From Shouchella oshimensis (GTDB lineage Bacteria; Bacillota; Bacilli; Bacillales; Bacillaceae_D): DNA of 64,000 bases. Under the pieces are notes generated by a model. The model had not been told where the DNA came from. It was given only the letters and a program-made list of their open reading frames with translations, and did not search any database. The position numbers and the translations under genes are program-made. The stretch spans positions 858,707 through 922,706 of the forward strand of contig NZ_KV917380.1 in assembly GCF_002019765.1 (NCBI RefSeq), written 5' to 3'. Below, one piece after another: positions 7,150-14,997 of this stretch (position 1 is the first letter of the stretch; every line of letters begins with the position of its first letter).

Positions 7150-8043
7150 ATGAGGTTTGAACATCGACTAATTGAAGCGAACGAGCATACCTTTCACGTG
7201 GTTTGTGCTGGTCCAAAAGAAGGCGAACTTATTCTTATGTTACATGGGTTCCCTGAGTTTTGGTATGGATTCCGGCATCAATTAACCGCGTTAGCTACCC
7301 AAGGCTATTACGTCGTAGTACCAGATCAGCGTGGGTATAATGAAAGTGACAAACCACAAGAAATAGAGGCTTATAGTCTTGATGCATTAAGGGATGATTG
7401 TGTTGCGCTTATCGATGCTTTCCAGCGAGAACAAGCTATTGTTATCGGACATGATTGGGGAGGAGCGGTAGGGTGGCATTTAGCATCAACTAGACCAGAA
7501 AGAGTTAAAACGTTTATTCCAATTAATATCCCTCATCCAGCAGATATGCCTAAAGGAATGGTGAAAAATCCAACGCAGCTTGTCCGTAGTTCGTATATGG
7601 CCTTTTTTCAAATCCCTTTTTTACCAGAAAAAATTATGCAAACAAAGAAATTTAAATATATGGCAAAAGGCTTACAAATGACAGGACGAGAGGGCGCATT
7701 TGCAAAAGAGGATTTAGAGCATTATCGAAATGCCTGGTTAAAGCCTGGTGCACTGACAGCGATGTTAAACTGGTATCGAGCTATTCGGTTGGATTTTCGG
7801 AATGGTCCTAAGTCGTTTGGACAAAACATTCTTGTACCAACAACAATTCTTTGGGGATGGAACGACCCGTTTTTGTCGAAAACATTGGCAAAAGAAAGTT
7901 TGAAACGTTGCTCAAATGGAGAACTTATTTTTATCGATGACGCCACACACTGGGTTCATCATGAATATCCTGAGATTGTGAATCATTTAATTCTAAAAAG
8001 TTTAAAGAAGACAAAGCATGAAACACCGCGTTCACTTAAATAG
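7150..8043 (+). CDS. Alpha/beta hydrolase, epoxide-hydrolase-like
   Basis: A 297-residue cytoplasmic hydrolase. Start ATG at 7150 after AAAGGTGTG; longer readings would overlap the promoter and riboswitch of the divergent gene. Motifs in order: oxyanion-hole HGFPEFWYGFRHQL (about 32-45), the nucleophile elbow GHDWGG with Asp as nucleophile (about 101), a cap region, and the His of ATHWVHHEYPE (about 270-280). An Asp nucleophile in the elbow and HGFPE are typical of soluble epoxide hydrolases and haloalkane dehalogenases, and the overall sequence resembles the Bacillus YfhM general-stress protein. The real substrate cannot be read from the sequence. Confidence 0.85.
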   Translation: MRFEHRLIEANEHTFHVVCAGPKEGELILMLHGFPEFWYGFRHQLTALATQGYYVVVPDQRGYNESDKPQEIEAYSLDALRDDCVALIDAFQREQAIVIGHDWGGAVGWHLASTRPERVKTFIPINIPHPADMPKGMVKNPTQLVRSSYMAFFQIPFLPEKIMQTKKFKYMAKGLQMTGREGAFAKEDLEHYRNAWLKPGALTAMLNWYRAIRLDFRNGPKSFGQNILVPTTILWGWNDPFLSKTLAKESLKRCSNGELIFIDDATHWVHHEYPEIVNHLILKSLKKTKHETPRSLK

Positions 8044-8118
8044 TTACACAGCCTAATTTACACGTCTATCGAACAAATGGTACTCTAAAGCTAGAAGCTT
8101 AAAGGAGGAATCGTCATC

Positions 8119-8160
8119 GTGATCGATTTAACCGTTACAAAGCGCAGTGGAATGGAATGA
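8119..8160 (+). CDS. Possible 13-residue leader peptide ahead of hflX
   Basis: A GTG codon with a near-perfect ribosome site (AAAGGAGG, 8101-8108) opens a 13-codon frame reading MIDLTVTKRSGME. Its TGA stop (8158-8160) lies in the 5' arm of a hairpin, TGATGC/GCATCA (8158-8163 with 8167-8172). The strong initiation signal with such a short frame and hairpin suggests a leader peptide or a regulatory ribosome stop. It could also be chance; there is no homology evidence. Confidence 0.3.
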   Translation: MIDLTVTKRSGME

Positions 8161-8269
8161 TGCGCAGCATCACCTGTTGACGATGGCATGAACGAACCTT
8201 CGTTTACACATAGGCTGAGTCGTGTGTCATTTTTGTGTAACAACAAAAGAGATGGAGGTTTTTAAATAC

Positions 8270-9532
8270 ATGCATGAAACAGTAACAAGAACCATTAAAG
8301 ATAGTATTGTGGTAGGTGTTGAACGACAAGGAGACACCTACTTTGATTACGGGATGGAAGAATTAGAAAATTTAACTAGAGCACTTGACTTAAATCCGGT
8401 TGCTTCACTCACACAAAAGCTTCAAACACCCAATCAAGCAACTTATCTTGGGAGTGGCAAAGTGACTGAACTATCCCGATTAATTGCTTCCTTTGACGTT
8501 GATTTAGTTATTTTCAACGATGAGCTAACGCCGTCGCAAATCCGAAACTTGGAGAAAGAACTTGAAGTAACGGTTTATGATCGAACGATGCTCATCTTAG
8601 ATATCTTTGGAGAGCGCGCAAAGACGAACGAAGCGCAGCTCCAAGTTGAAATTGCGAGGTTAAAATACTTACTACCACGTCTTGTTGGAATGCGGGCTTC
8701 GCTTAGTAGGCAAGGCGGAAGTGGATCTGGTCTTGCGAACCGAGGTGCAGGTGAGACGAAGCTTGAGCTGGACCGAAGAAAAATTGAAAGTCGAATTAGT
8801 GCATTAGAAAAAGAGCTTGAGGTCGTGGTCGAGCGCCGTCAAACTCAAAGGCAAAAAAGAAAAACAGAAGGTATCCCAGTTGTAGCGTTAGTTGGGTATA
8901 CGAATGCAGGGAAGTCATCGTTACTTAATGCGTTTGTCACTGAAAAGCAGGAGAAAAAAGTATTTGAAAAAGACATGCTGTTTGCGACGCTAGATACGTC
9001 GGTTAGACGTGTTGAAATGCAAAAGAATATGCCTTTTCTTCTTGCGGATACAGTCGGGTTTGTATCAAAATTACCAACTCATTTAGTAAAAGCCTTTCGT
9101 TCAACACTAGAAGAGGCTCGCGAAGCAGATCTACTGCTTCATGTTGTAGATTACTCCAGTAGTTATTATAAAGAAATGATGCGTACAACGGAAAACACGT
9201 TAAAGGAATTGGAAATAGACCAACCTCTTTTATCGGTTTATAACAAAATGGATCGGGTTGAGGCAAGGGAATGGTCAACTGAAAAAGACGAGATTTTTCT
9301 ATCGGCAAAAACAGGAGAAGGGTTGGATCGTCTCGTTGAAAGCATACAGGCTAACGTATTCACTCATTACATTAAAAAAGCGTTGCATATCCCATATGAA
9401 GACAGCAAAGCGTTTGCTTATGTAAATGAACATACGCATATTTTAGAACAGCTAGAAGAAGACACAGGCTGGTATGTGGAAACAATGATGCATGAAAAGC
9501 ATGCTTCTCTGGTAACGCAATATGAAAAATGA
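8270..9532 (+). CDS. hflX: Ribosome-associated GTPase HflX
   Basis: A 420-residue GTPase that splits stalled or hibernating ribosomes. I use the ATG at 8270, 11 bases after GGAGG. The N-terminal HflX domain (about 20-190) includes the glycine-rich linker GGSGSGLANRGAGE and is followed by a coiled stretch. The G domain follows, with GYTNAGKSS (P-loop, about 209), DTVGF (G3), NKMD (G4) and SAKTG (G5). Length is normal for the Bacillus family. It appears monocistronic, with a possible leader peptide upstream and a strong terminator after it. Confidence 0.95.
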   Translation: MHETVTRTIKDSIVVGVERQGDTYFDYGMEELENLTRALDLNPVASLTQKLQTPNQATYLGSGKVTELSRLIASFDVDLVIFNDELTPSQIRNLEKELEVTVYDRTMLILDIFGERAKTNEAQLQVEIARLKYLLPRLVGMRASLSRQGGSGSGLANRGAGETKLELDRRKIESRISALEKELEVVVERRQTQRQKRKTEGIPVVALVGYTNAGKSSLLNAFVTEKQEKKVFEKDMLFATLDTSVRRVEMQKNMPFLLADTVGFVSKLPTHLVKAFRSTLEEAREADLLLHVVDYSSSYYKEMMRTTENTLKELEIDQPLLSVYNKMDRVEAREWSTEKDEIFLSAKTGEGLDRLVESIQANVFTHYIKKALHIPYEDSKAFAYVNEHTHILEQLEEDTGWYVETMMHEKHASLVTQYEK

Positions 9533-9593
9533 GAATAAAGTAGAATGATAGAGAGCAAAAGAACGAGTCGTTTTTTATTCGTTCGACAAAGCA

Positions 9594-9619
9594 AGAGACC
9601 GGGAAACCGGTCTCTTTTC
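9594..9619 (+). terminator. Terminator of hflX
   Basis: A perfect 9-bp stem AGAGACCGG/CCGGTCTCT with GAAA tetraloop (9594-9615), followed by TTTCT. The tetraloop and GC-rich stem make it a strong rho-independent terminator. Confidence 0.92.
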
Positions 9620-9641
9620 TTGATGATGGAAAATAGAAGTG

Positions 9642-9791
9642 TTACAGTAATTGTTTTAAATCTGCTTTGGCTTTTTCGATCGTTGATTGATCGTACCAAT
9701 GACTATATGTGAGAATGTGGCGGGATAAGCGTTTATTTGTAGGGAGTTTGATCGATTTATCCTCATGATTTACACGGTGAAGTAGTTCCAT
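9642..9791 (-). CDS. Small hypothetical protein, 49 residues
   Basis: An ATG at 9791 with AGGAGGAG just upstream opens a 49-codon frame, stop TAA at 9644-9642. The product is soluble, basic and helix-rich: it begins MELLHRVNHEDKS and ends EKAKADLKQLL, with RLSRHILTYSHWYDQ in the middle. The ribosome site and the compact position between the hflX terminator and the protease promoter support a real gene. I do not recognise the family. It lies opposite and upstream of the alkaline protease gene. Confidence 0.65.
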   Translation of the reverse strand: MELLHRVNHEDKSIKLPTNKRLSRHILTYSHWYDQSTIEKAKADLKQLL

Positions 9792-9880
9792 CTATTCTCC
9801 TCCTTTTTTTACCATTATGAGCAATAACATGCTTTTTTAATCATCCGCTAACAAAAAAGTTAACTATTAATTTACGTATA

Positions 9881-9910
9881 TTTCCCAATAGCTAAAAAGG
9901 TTTCCCAATA
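9881..9910 (+). repeat. Direct repeat upstream of the alkaline protease gene
   Basis: TTTCCCAATA occurs at 9881-9890 and again at 9901-9910. The 20-base period is close to two helical turns, as expected for a regulator binding twice on one DNA face. It is about 75-105 bases upstream of the TTG start, in an AT-rich presumed promoter region. The regulator is unknown. Confidence 0.5.
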
Positions 9911-9985
9911 CCAAAAGAGTTAAAATTTTGTTAATTTTAGATTACCAGCTGCGCAGGTTGGAACATTTTGAGGAGGTATAACGAA

Positions 9986-11122
9986 TTGAATAAGAAAATG
10001 GGGAAAATTGTTGCCGGAACAGCACTAATTATATCAGTAGCATTTAGTTCATCGATCGCACAAGCAGCCGAGGAAGCAAAGGAAAAATACCTCATTGGCT
10101 TTAAAGAACAAGAAGTTATGTCTCAATTTGTTGACCAAATTGATGGCGATGAGTATTCTATTTCTTCTCAAGCGGAAGATGTTGAAATTGATCTCCTTCA
10201 TGAATTTGATTTTATTCCAGTTTTATCCGTTGAACTTGATCCAGAAGATGTCGATGCTTTAGAGCTTGATCCAGCAATCGCCTATATTGAGGAAGATGCT
10301 GAGGTAACGACAATGCAAACTGTTCCATGGGGCATTAACCGTGTACAAGCTCCGATTGCCCAAAGCAGAGGATTCACAGGTACTGGAGTTCGTGTTGCTG
10401 TCTTAGACACAGGGATCTCAAATCACGCTGATTTAAGGATTCGTGGCGGTGCGAGTTTTGTACCAGGAGAGCCGAACATTAGTGATGGAAACGGTCATGG
10501 TACCCACGTTGCTGGTACAATTGCAGCGTTAAACAATTCAATCGGTGTACTTGGCGTAGCACCTAACGTTGATTTATATGGGGTTAAAGTGCTAGGAGCA
10601 AGTGGCTCTGGGTCAATCAGTGGTATTGCACAAGGTTTACAATGGGCTGCAAATAATGGCATGCATATTGCTAACATGAGTTTAGGAAGTAGTGCTGGAT
10701 CTGCTACAATGGAACAAGCTGTTAACCAAGCAACAGCAAGTGGCGTTCTTGTAGTCGCAGCTTCTGGTAACTCAGGTGCAGGAAATGTTGGATTCCCGGC
10801 ACGCTATGCAAATGCGATGGCTGTTGGTGCAACAGATCAAAACAACAACCGCGCTAGCTTTTCTCAGTACGGAGCAGGTCTTGACATTGTCGCACCAGGT
10901 GTAGGTGTACAAAGTACGGTTCCTGGCAATGGATACGCAAGCTTCAATGGTACATCTATGGCTACACCGCACGTTGCTGGTGTTGCTGCGTTAGTGAAGC
11001 AAAAGAATCCTTCTTGGTCAAATGTTCAAATTCGTAACCACCTTAAAAATACGGCAACAAACTTAGGAAATACGACTCAATTCGGAAGTGGTCTTGTTAA
11101 CGCAGAAGCGGCAACACGTTAA
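9986..11122 (+). CDS. aprE: High-alkaline subtilisin (extracellular serine protease)
   Basis: A 378-residue preproprotein. Start TTG at 9986, nine bases after AGGAGG. Signal peptide to about residue 28 ([10 protein letters not shown]), an I9 propeptide (about 32-108), and a mature enzyme probably beginning at Gln111 (QTVPWGI), giving about 268 residues. Catalytic Asp141 (VLDTGIS), His171 (GHGTHVAGT) and Ser324 ([12 protein letters not shown]), with oxyanion Asn262 (ASGNSG). The compact mature form, and segments such as ASFVPGEP and [19 protein letters not shown], are those of the M-protease/Savinase group from alkaliphilic bacilli. The propeptide is acidic, which suits folding at high pH. An RRNPP-type regulator gene lies convergent downstream. 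Confidence 0.97.
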   Translation: MNKKMGKIVAGTALIISVAFSSSIAQAAEEAKEKYLIGFKEQEVMSQFVDQIDGDEYSISSQAEDVEIDLLHEFDFIPVLSVELDPEDVDALELDPAIAYIEEDAEVTTMQTVPWGINRVQAPIAQSRGFTGTGVRVAVLDTGISNHADLRIRGGASFVPGEPNISDGNGHGTHVAGTIAALNNSIGVLGVAPNVDLYGVKVLGASGSGSISGIAQGLQWAANNGMHIANMSLGSSAGSATMEQAVNQATASGVLVVAASGNSGAGNVGFPARYANAMAVGATDQNNNRASFSQYGAGLDIVAPGVGVQSTVPGNGYASFNGTSMATPHVAGVAALVKQKNPSWSNVQIRNHLKNTATNLGNTTQFGSGLVNAEAATR

Positions 11123-11267
11123 TTAGTCTTTCCTGCAAAAGAGACCTACTCGAACTAGTAATCTAGTAAAAAAGCGTTACGGACTGCCGCTTTCGCTAGC
11201 ATCACTTTAGCCTTTTTGAGAAAATGATTCTCGATTTTCAGGCAATGGTTGATGCGGTGAAAGCACG

Positions 11268-11287
11268 GTCGTGCGCTTTTTTGTTGT
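11268..11287 (+). terminator. Terminator downstream of the alkaline protease
   Basis: A short GC-rich stem around AAGCAC-GGTC-GTGCGC, followed by TTTTTTGTTG. It lies about 150 bases after the stop, so the transcript has a long 3' end. The stem is short; the T-run is clear. Confidence 0.65.
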
Positions 11288-11341
11288 TTTTTTATGTGAA
11301 GCAACTGATTCTCCTTCATTTAAAGAACCTGTTAAATGAAA

Positions 11342-11382
11342 AAAAGCTTATGAAGCGCATATATGCGGTTACATAAGCTTTT
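11342..11382 (-). terminator. Long nested terminator of the RRNPP regulator gene
   Basis: AAAAGCTTATG (11342-11352) pairs perfectly with CATAAGCTTTT (11372-11382), and CGCAT/ATGCG pairs inside (11356-11360 with 11363-11367). On the minus strand a T-run follows. It can also stop transcription from the protease side. Confidence 0.85.
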
Positions 11383-11395
11383 AATTTTGACTAGA

Positions 11396-12655
11396 TTAGA
11401 CCATGGATAAATCTTTTATTGTCGTAATAGAAGAGTATTTCTGTAAATACTCATTGGCTTTTTCGTAGTGACCATTCTGTTGGTACCAAAGAGCTAGCTC
11501 GCGGGCATAAGGCAATAATTCCGCATGGCTTTCAAGTTGCTCCAAGTGGGGCAACAATTCAGTTTCAATAAAATGATAAAGTTGTTCAGACGATTCAAGG
11601 CGATACATATAATACCTCGCTTGAAGCTCTAACCGTTCGTGGGACTGGGAAACGCTTTGCTCAATAATTTCAATCAATATGTCGCGAATACGCGTTTTAT
11701 CGACATTTAATAGGAACAACACTTCTACATCAGCTAAACGAGCATAGAGATAGTTTTTGCTAGAAGGTTCATAAAATTGTGTGCACTGCAAGAAACAATC
11801 GTGACTGGCTTCGTACTCACCATTTTTCTTTAATAAGATGCCATAATTGTATGTTGCTTGAAAATAAAGCGATTGTTGACCAAATAATCGCGAATTGCGC
11901 AAGAGGACTTTAAACACCCGTTGTGATTCTTCCAGCATATTTAACTGTGTATAATTAATGCCTAACAGCATTTGTGATTGAGCAGTGCGTATATAGTTAT
12001 CTTCTTGTTTAAATAGGTAAAGTGCTTCTTTTGCATAAATAATGGCTTTCTCAGGCTGGTTTAATTCGGTATAACAATGGGATAAAATAAATGCAATTTC
12101 TCGAGTGAAAAGATAATGTGATGAATGTTCTGCATTTTTAATACTTAGCAGTAGTTGTTTAGCTTCTTTCAGTCGTCCGAGTTCTACTAGATAAATACCA
12201 TAAAACAATTCGGCGGAAAGTTCTTCAACAGGATCAAGGTTACTCCTGTTTTTGTCGACAATACTCCAATCTTTAAAAGCGAGTGTTAAATGACCGTTCA
12301 TTAAATGATAGCGCATCATGTACAAATGGTACATATTGCGGTAGTTGGTTCGCGGTATAACGGTTTCTTTATCGAGAAGCAATTCATAGTATTCAGTTGC
12401 TTTCTCTTCATCAGCGAATTGAATAGCTTCTATAAACGCATCAAGCGTATGTTTGATTTCTGAATGCTGGGCATATTCTTCTTCAATATTAATTCCGAGT
12501 CGTTCTAAAAGTAGTGCTGCAGTCCCGAAATTGGCATTATATATTGAATTTTCAATTTTGCTTAAATGTGGAATAGAACATATACCATCAGCGAGTTCAG
12601 CTTGTGTCATGTTATGTTTTATCCGGTAGTACTTAATTGTTCTACCTAGTTCCAC
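11396..12655 (-). CDS. RRNPP-family regulator (HTH plus TPR, NprR/PlcR-like)
   Basis: About 419 residues. Start probably GTG at 12655, spaced well from AAGTGGG; a TTG at 12664 is the alternative. Residues 1-60 form an Xre-type helix-turn-helix (IKYYRIKHNMTQAELADGI, then LSKIENSIYN). The rest is a series of helical repeats of TPR type (for example ELNQPEKAIIYAKEALYLFKQ, YGILLKKNGEYEASHDCFLQC). This layout and length match NprR, the peptide-sensing activator of a neutral protease in Bacillus. Such regulators usually sit beside a gene for a small exported signalling peptide, but none is evident on either side. Placement next to the alkaline protease suggests, as inference, control of exoprotease expression. 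Confidence 0.85.
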   Translation of the reverse strand: MELGRTIKYYRIKHNMTQAELADGICSIPHLSKIENSIYNANFGTAALLLERLGINIEEEYAQHSEIKHTLDAFIEAIQFADEEKATEYYELLLDKETVIPRTNYRNMYHLYMMRYHLMNGHLTLAFKDWSIVDKNRSNLDPVEELSAELFYGIYLVELGRLKEAKQLLLSIKNAEHSSHYLFTREIAFILSHCYTELNQPEKAIIYAKEALYLFKQEDNYIRTAQSQMLLGINYTQLNMLEESQRVFKVLLRNSRLFGQQSLYFQATYNYGILLKKNGEYEASHDCFLQCTQFYEPSSKNYLYARLADVEVLFLLNVDKTRIRDILIEIIEQSVSQSHERLELQARYYMYRLESSEQLYHFIETELLPHLEQLESHAELLPYARELALWYQQNGHYEKANEYLQKYSSITTIKDLSMV

Positions 12656-12790
12656 GGTTATCAACCCACTTCTTTTAATATATCGATCATAAAGATTTCT
12701 TCCTTTAAAATAGTTCTCGCTTTTTCTTAGTTTTCCTGCTAAAAGTATAAAAAGAAGTGACCTTATCCTTATTACATAACGGTCACTCCT

Positions 12791-13414
12791 TTATGAATCG
12801 GTAGATGAAGTAGAATCGTTTAATGCTCGTTGAATATCGCTCATAGAATAGCCGAACGTCATTTCTAAGTGAGGATAATCAACGAAATGCTTCCAATCGC
12901 CACCCCAATTAAATCCTAGGTCTTTTGCAATGTCTGCAACTTCAATCCAGTCACTTTCACCGTTGTGATTTCCATCATACTCTAAGTCCCAAATAGGTTG
13001 TCCATTTTCATTTAGTAATGCATAATCGACAGCTAGACCGTAATTGTGGAGGGATTCGCCACCGGCAACATGTGTAACAATGCTACCATTTGTTGAACGA
13101 CCTTGCTGGTAAAGAGCGTCCTGCTCTTCAATAGTCCGAAACCCATCAGTAATGATAATGGCAATGCCGATTTGCGACGCTTGTTCAATTAATTGCTCGG
13201 TTTTTTCTGCTACAATCGGATGGAGCTCGTCAGCATAAATAATTTCTTCTATAGGAACATCTGGATGGTCTCCTCGCATCATTGTACCAAGAGTTTCTTC
13301 CAGATGGTCGATGGAAAAACGACTATTTTCCGATGTGTAAAGGTAAAACACGAGGAAAGAAATCGTCATGAGGCAAGCAAAAATGAATAAAAGTGATCGT
13401 TTAAACTGTCGCAC
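12791..13414 (-). CDS. Peptidoglycan L-Ala-D-Glu peptidase, CwlK-like (M15C)
   Basis: A 207-residue protein started by GTG after AGGGGGT. One N-terminal membrane helix (about 7-28) serves as anchor or signal. The peptidase domain (about 60-195) contains TDGFRTIEEQDALY, the zinc motif SLHNYGLAVDYAL (His and Asp ligands), and GGDWKHFVDYPHLEMTFG (catalytic Asp and the third His ligand). These are the marks of M15C endopeptidases such as B. subtilis CwlK, which cut between L-Ala and D-Glu in cell-wall stem peptides. It stands alone on the minus strand. Confidence 0.88.
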   Translation of the reverse strand: MRQFKRSLLFIFACLMTISFLVFYLYTSENSRFSIDHLEETLGTMMRGDHPDVPIEEIIYADELHPIVAEKTEQLIEQASQIGIAIIITDGFRTIEEQDALYQQGRSTNGSIVTHVAGGESLHNYGLAVDYALLNENGQPIWDLEYDGNHNGESDWIEVADIAKDLGFNWGGDWKHFVDYPHLEMTFGYSMSDIQRALNDSTSSTDS

Positions 13415-13498
13415 ATATACCCCCTAAGCAGTTGGACCAATATATGCTCCTTTTGCATCACCCTTAATCTTACTTGCTCATAATCAATAAATCAATTT

Positions 13499-14830
13499 TT
13501 ATTCAGATGCAAATTTTTTCCTACGATAAATAAAGTACAAGAGCCCTAAGAACATCCAGCTTAAACCAATAATTAATGCGTTTGTTTCAATTGAATACAA
13601 AAGAGATAAGCAGAAAGTAGCTCCTAATAAAGGAATAATCAGATTGAGTATAGTTCCTTTCAAAGAGCGTTGCTTTTGTCGTATATAATAGTGCGCAATA
13701 ACAGAAGCATTTACACTTGTGAAACCGATTAAGGCGCCGAAACTTATAAAGGAATAGATAATTTCAAGTTCTCCAAAGATGGCGGTCAGTGAGAGTACGC
13801 CAATTAAGACAATGTTAAAAACCGGTGTTTTGAATTTAGGATGTAAATACCCAAAGTAGCGTTTAGGCAACGTACTATCCCTACCCATTGCAAATAAAAG
13901 ACGTGAGGCACTGGCATGAGAAGACATAGATGACGATACAACTGCGACCATTGTGCCTCCTAAGAATAGTGAGTAAAGAAAAGCACCACCGACATATTGA
14001 GCAATTTCTAAAGAAGCTGCTTCTGCTGAAACAAACGAATCGTACTGTGGGTATACGAGTTGTAGTAAATAGGATACACCAACAAACAACCCACCACCGA
14101 TAAGAACAACTAACATAATGGCCAAGGGCACGGTTCTTTTTGGGTTTTTTGTTTCTTCTGAAAGGGTTGAAATGGCATCAAAGCCTAAGAATGAAAAGCA
14201 GAGTATGGCTGCCCCAGTAAAAACCGTTGTCATCTCAAGTGATGTACTGTAAAAAGGCATCATGGACAAGAGCTCACCAGTTCCAAACCCATTCGCTAAC
14301 CCCTTTATAACAAAAAAGATAAAGATGGCTGCCACAAGAATTTGAAAAGTGACAAATAAGCCAGTAACATTTGCGGTAAGGCGAATGCCTAGAATATTAA
14401 TTGTCGTTATGACGGTTGCTAATAGAACAACCCAAATAAAAGCAGGTATTTGCGGGAAAGCGGCTTGCAAATACACCATGCCAATGGCGAAGTTGACCAT
14501 TGGAAGAAATAAATAGTCGAGTAGGAGCGTCCATCCAGCTGCAAACCCAACATTTGGATGAATGCTTTTTTGCGCATACGTATACGCTGAACCCGCTTTA
14601 GGGAAAGCTTGTACCATCCTTCCGTAGCTATAGGCCGTTAAAAGAAGCGCTGCGATTGTAAACAAGTAAGCCGTTGCGACGTGTCCTTCCGTAAGTTGTG
14701 CAACGATACCGTACGTATCAAAAACGACTAGCGGATCCATATAAGCTAAGCCAATAACGAGAAGCGGTACCAGCGTAAGCGTACGTTTCAATTTTGTTTC
14801 GTGTTCTTTCTCCAAGTGAACCACCCCCAT
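13499..14830 (-). CDS. APC-superfamily amino acid/amine permease
   Basis: A 443-residue integral membrane protein with about twelve helices. The ATG at 14830 is used; a TTG five codons later has a closer G-rich ribosome site and is possible. The first helix carries the APC pattern (LVPLLVIGLAYMDPLVVFDTYG), and helix 6 has the signature FSFLGFDAISTLSEETKNPKRTVP, a strong APC mark. The protein resembles putrescine/amino-acid importers of the PuuP/YbeC type. The substrate cannot be told. It ends in a basic tail (YRRKKFASE). No linked catabolic gene is nearby. Confidence 0.85.
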   Translation of the reverse strand: MGVVHLEKEHETKLKRTLTLVPLLVIGLAYMDPLVVFDTYGIVAQLTEGHVATAYLFTIAALLLTAYSYGRMVQAFPKAGSAYTYAQKSIHPNVGFAAGWTLLLDYLFLPMVNFAIGMVYLQAAFPQIPAFIWVVLLATVITTINILGIRLTANVTGLFVTFQILVAAIFIFFVIKGLANGFGTGELLSMMPFYSTSLEMTTVFTGAAILCFSFLGFDAISTLSEETKNPKRTVPLAIMLVVLIGGGLFVGVSYLLQLVYPQYDSFVSAEAASLEIAQYVGGAFLYSLFLGGTMVAVVSSSMSSHASASRLLFAMGRDSTLPKRYFGYLHPKFKTPVFNIVLIGVLSLTAIFGELEIIYSFISFGALIGFTSVNASVIAHYYIRQKQRSLKGTILNLIIPLLGATFCLSLLYSIETNALIIGLSWMFLGLLYFIYRRKKFASE

Positions 14831-14920
14831 AAAATCTACCGTTTATTTTAATGTCTTCCGAAGACTGTCGCAATATGTACGTATAAAAAGATGAAAAAAA
14901 TATTCATTTATAGATAATAT

Positions 14921-14949
14921 TTGCACGTTAGTTGGTTTCATATTATACT
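14921..14949 (+). promoter_or_regulatory. Sigma-A promoter of the siderophore-binding protein gene
   Basis: TTGCAC (14921-14926), 17 bases, TATACT (14944-14949). A Fur box begins seven bases downstream, overlapping the expected start of transcription. Confidence 0.85.
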
Positions 14950-14955
14950 TTTAAT

Positions 14956-14976
14956 TGAAAATGAAAATCTTTATCA
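14956..14976 (+). promoter_or_regulatory. Fur box
   Basis: TGAAAATGAAAATCTTTATCA closely follows the classic inverted-repeat Fur operator (TGATAAT..ATTATCA), with most half-site bases matching. It lies between the -10 element and the start codon of an iron-siderophore binding protein, the position for iron-dependent repression. Confidence 0.85.
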
Positions 14977-14997
14977 ATAGAATCGAGGTACATATAC

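Noticed and set aside
11155-11319. Minus-strand 54-codon frame downstream of the protease, considered as a signalling peptide gene for the RRNPP regulator
   Set aside because: It covers the protease terminator, has no signal peptide and no proper ribosome site.
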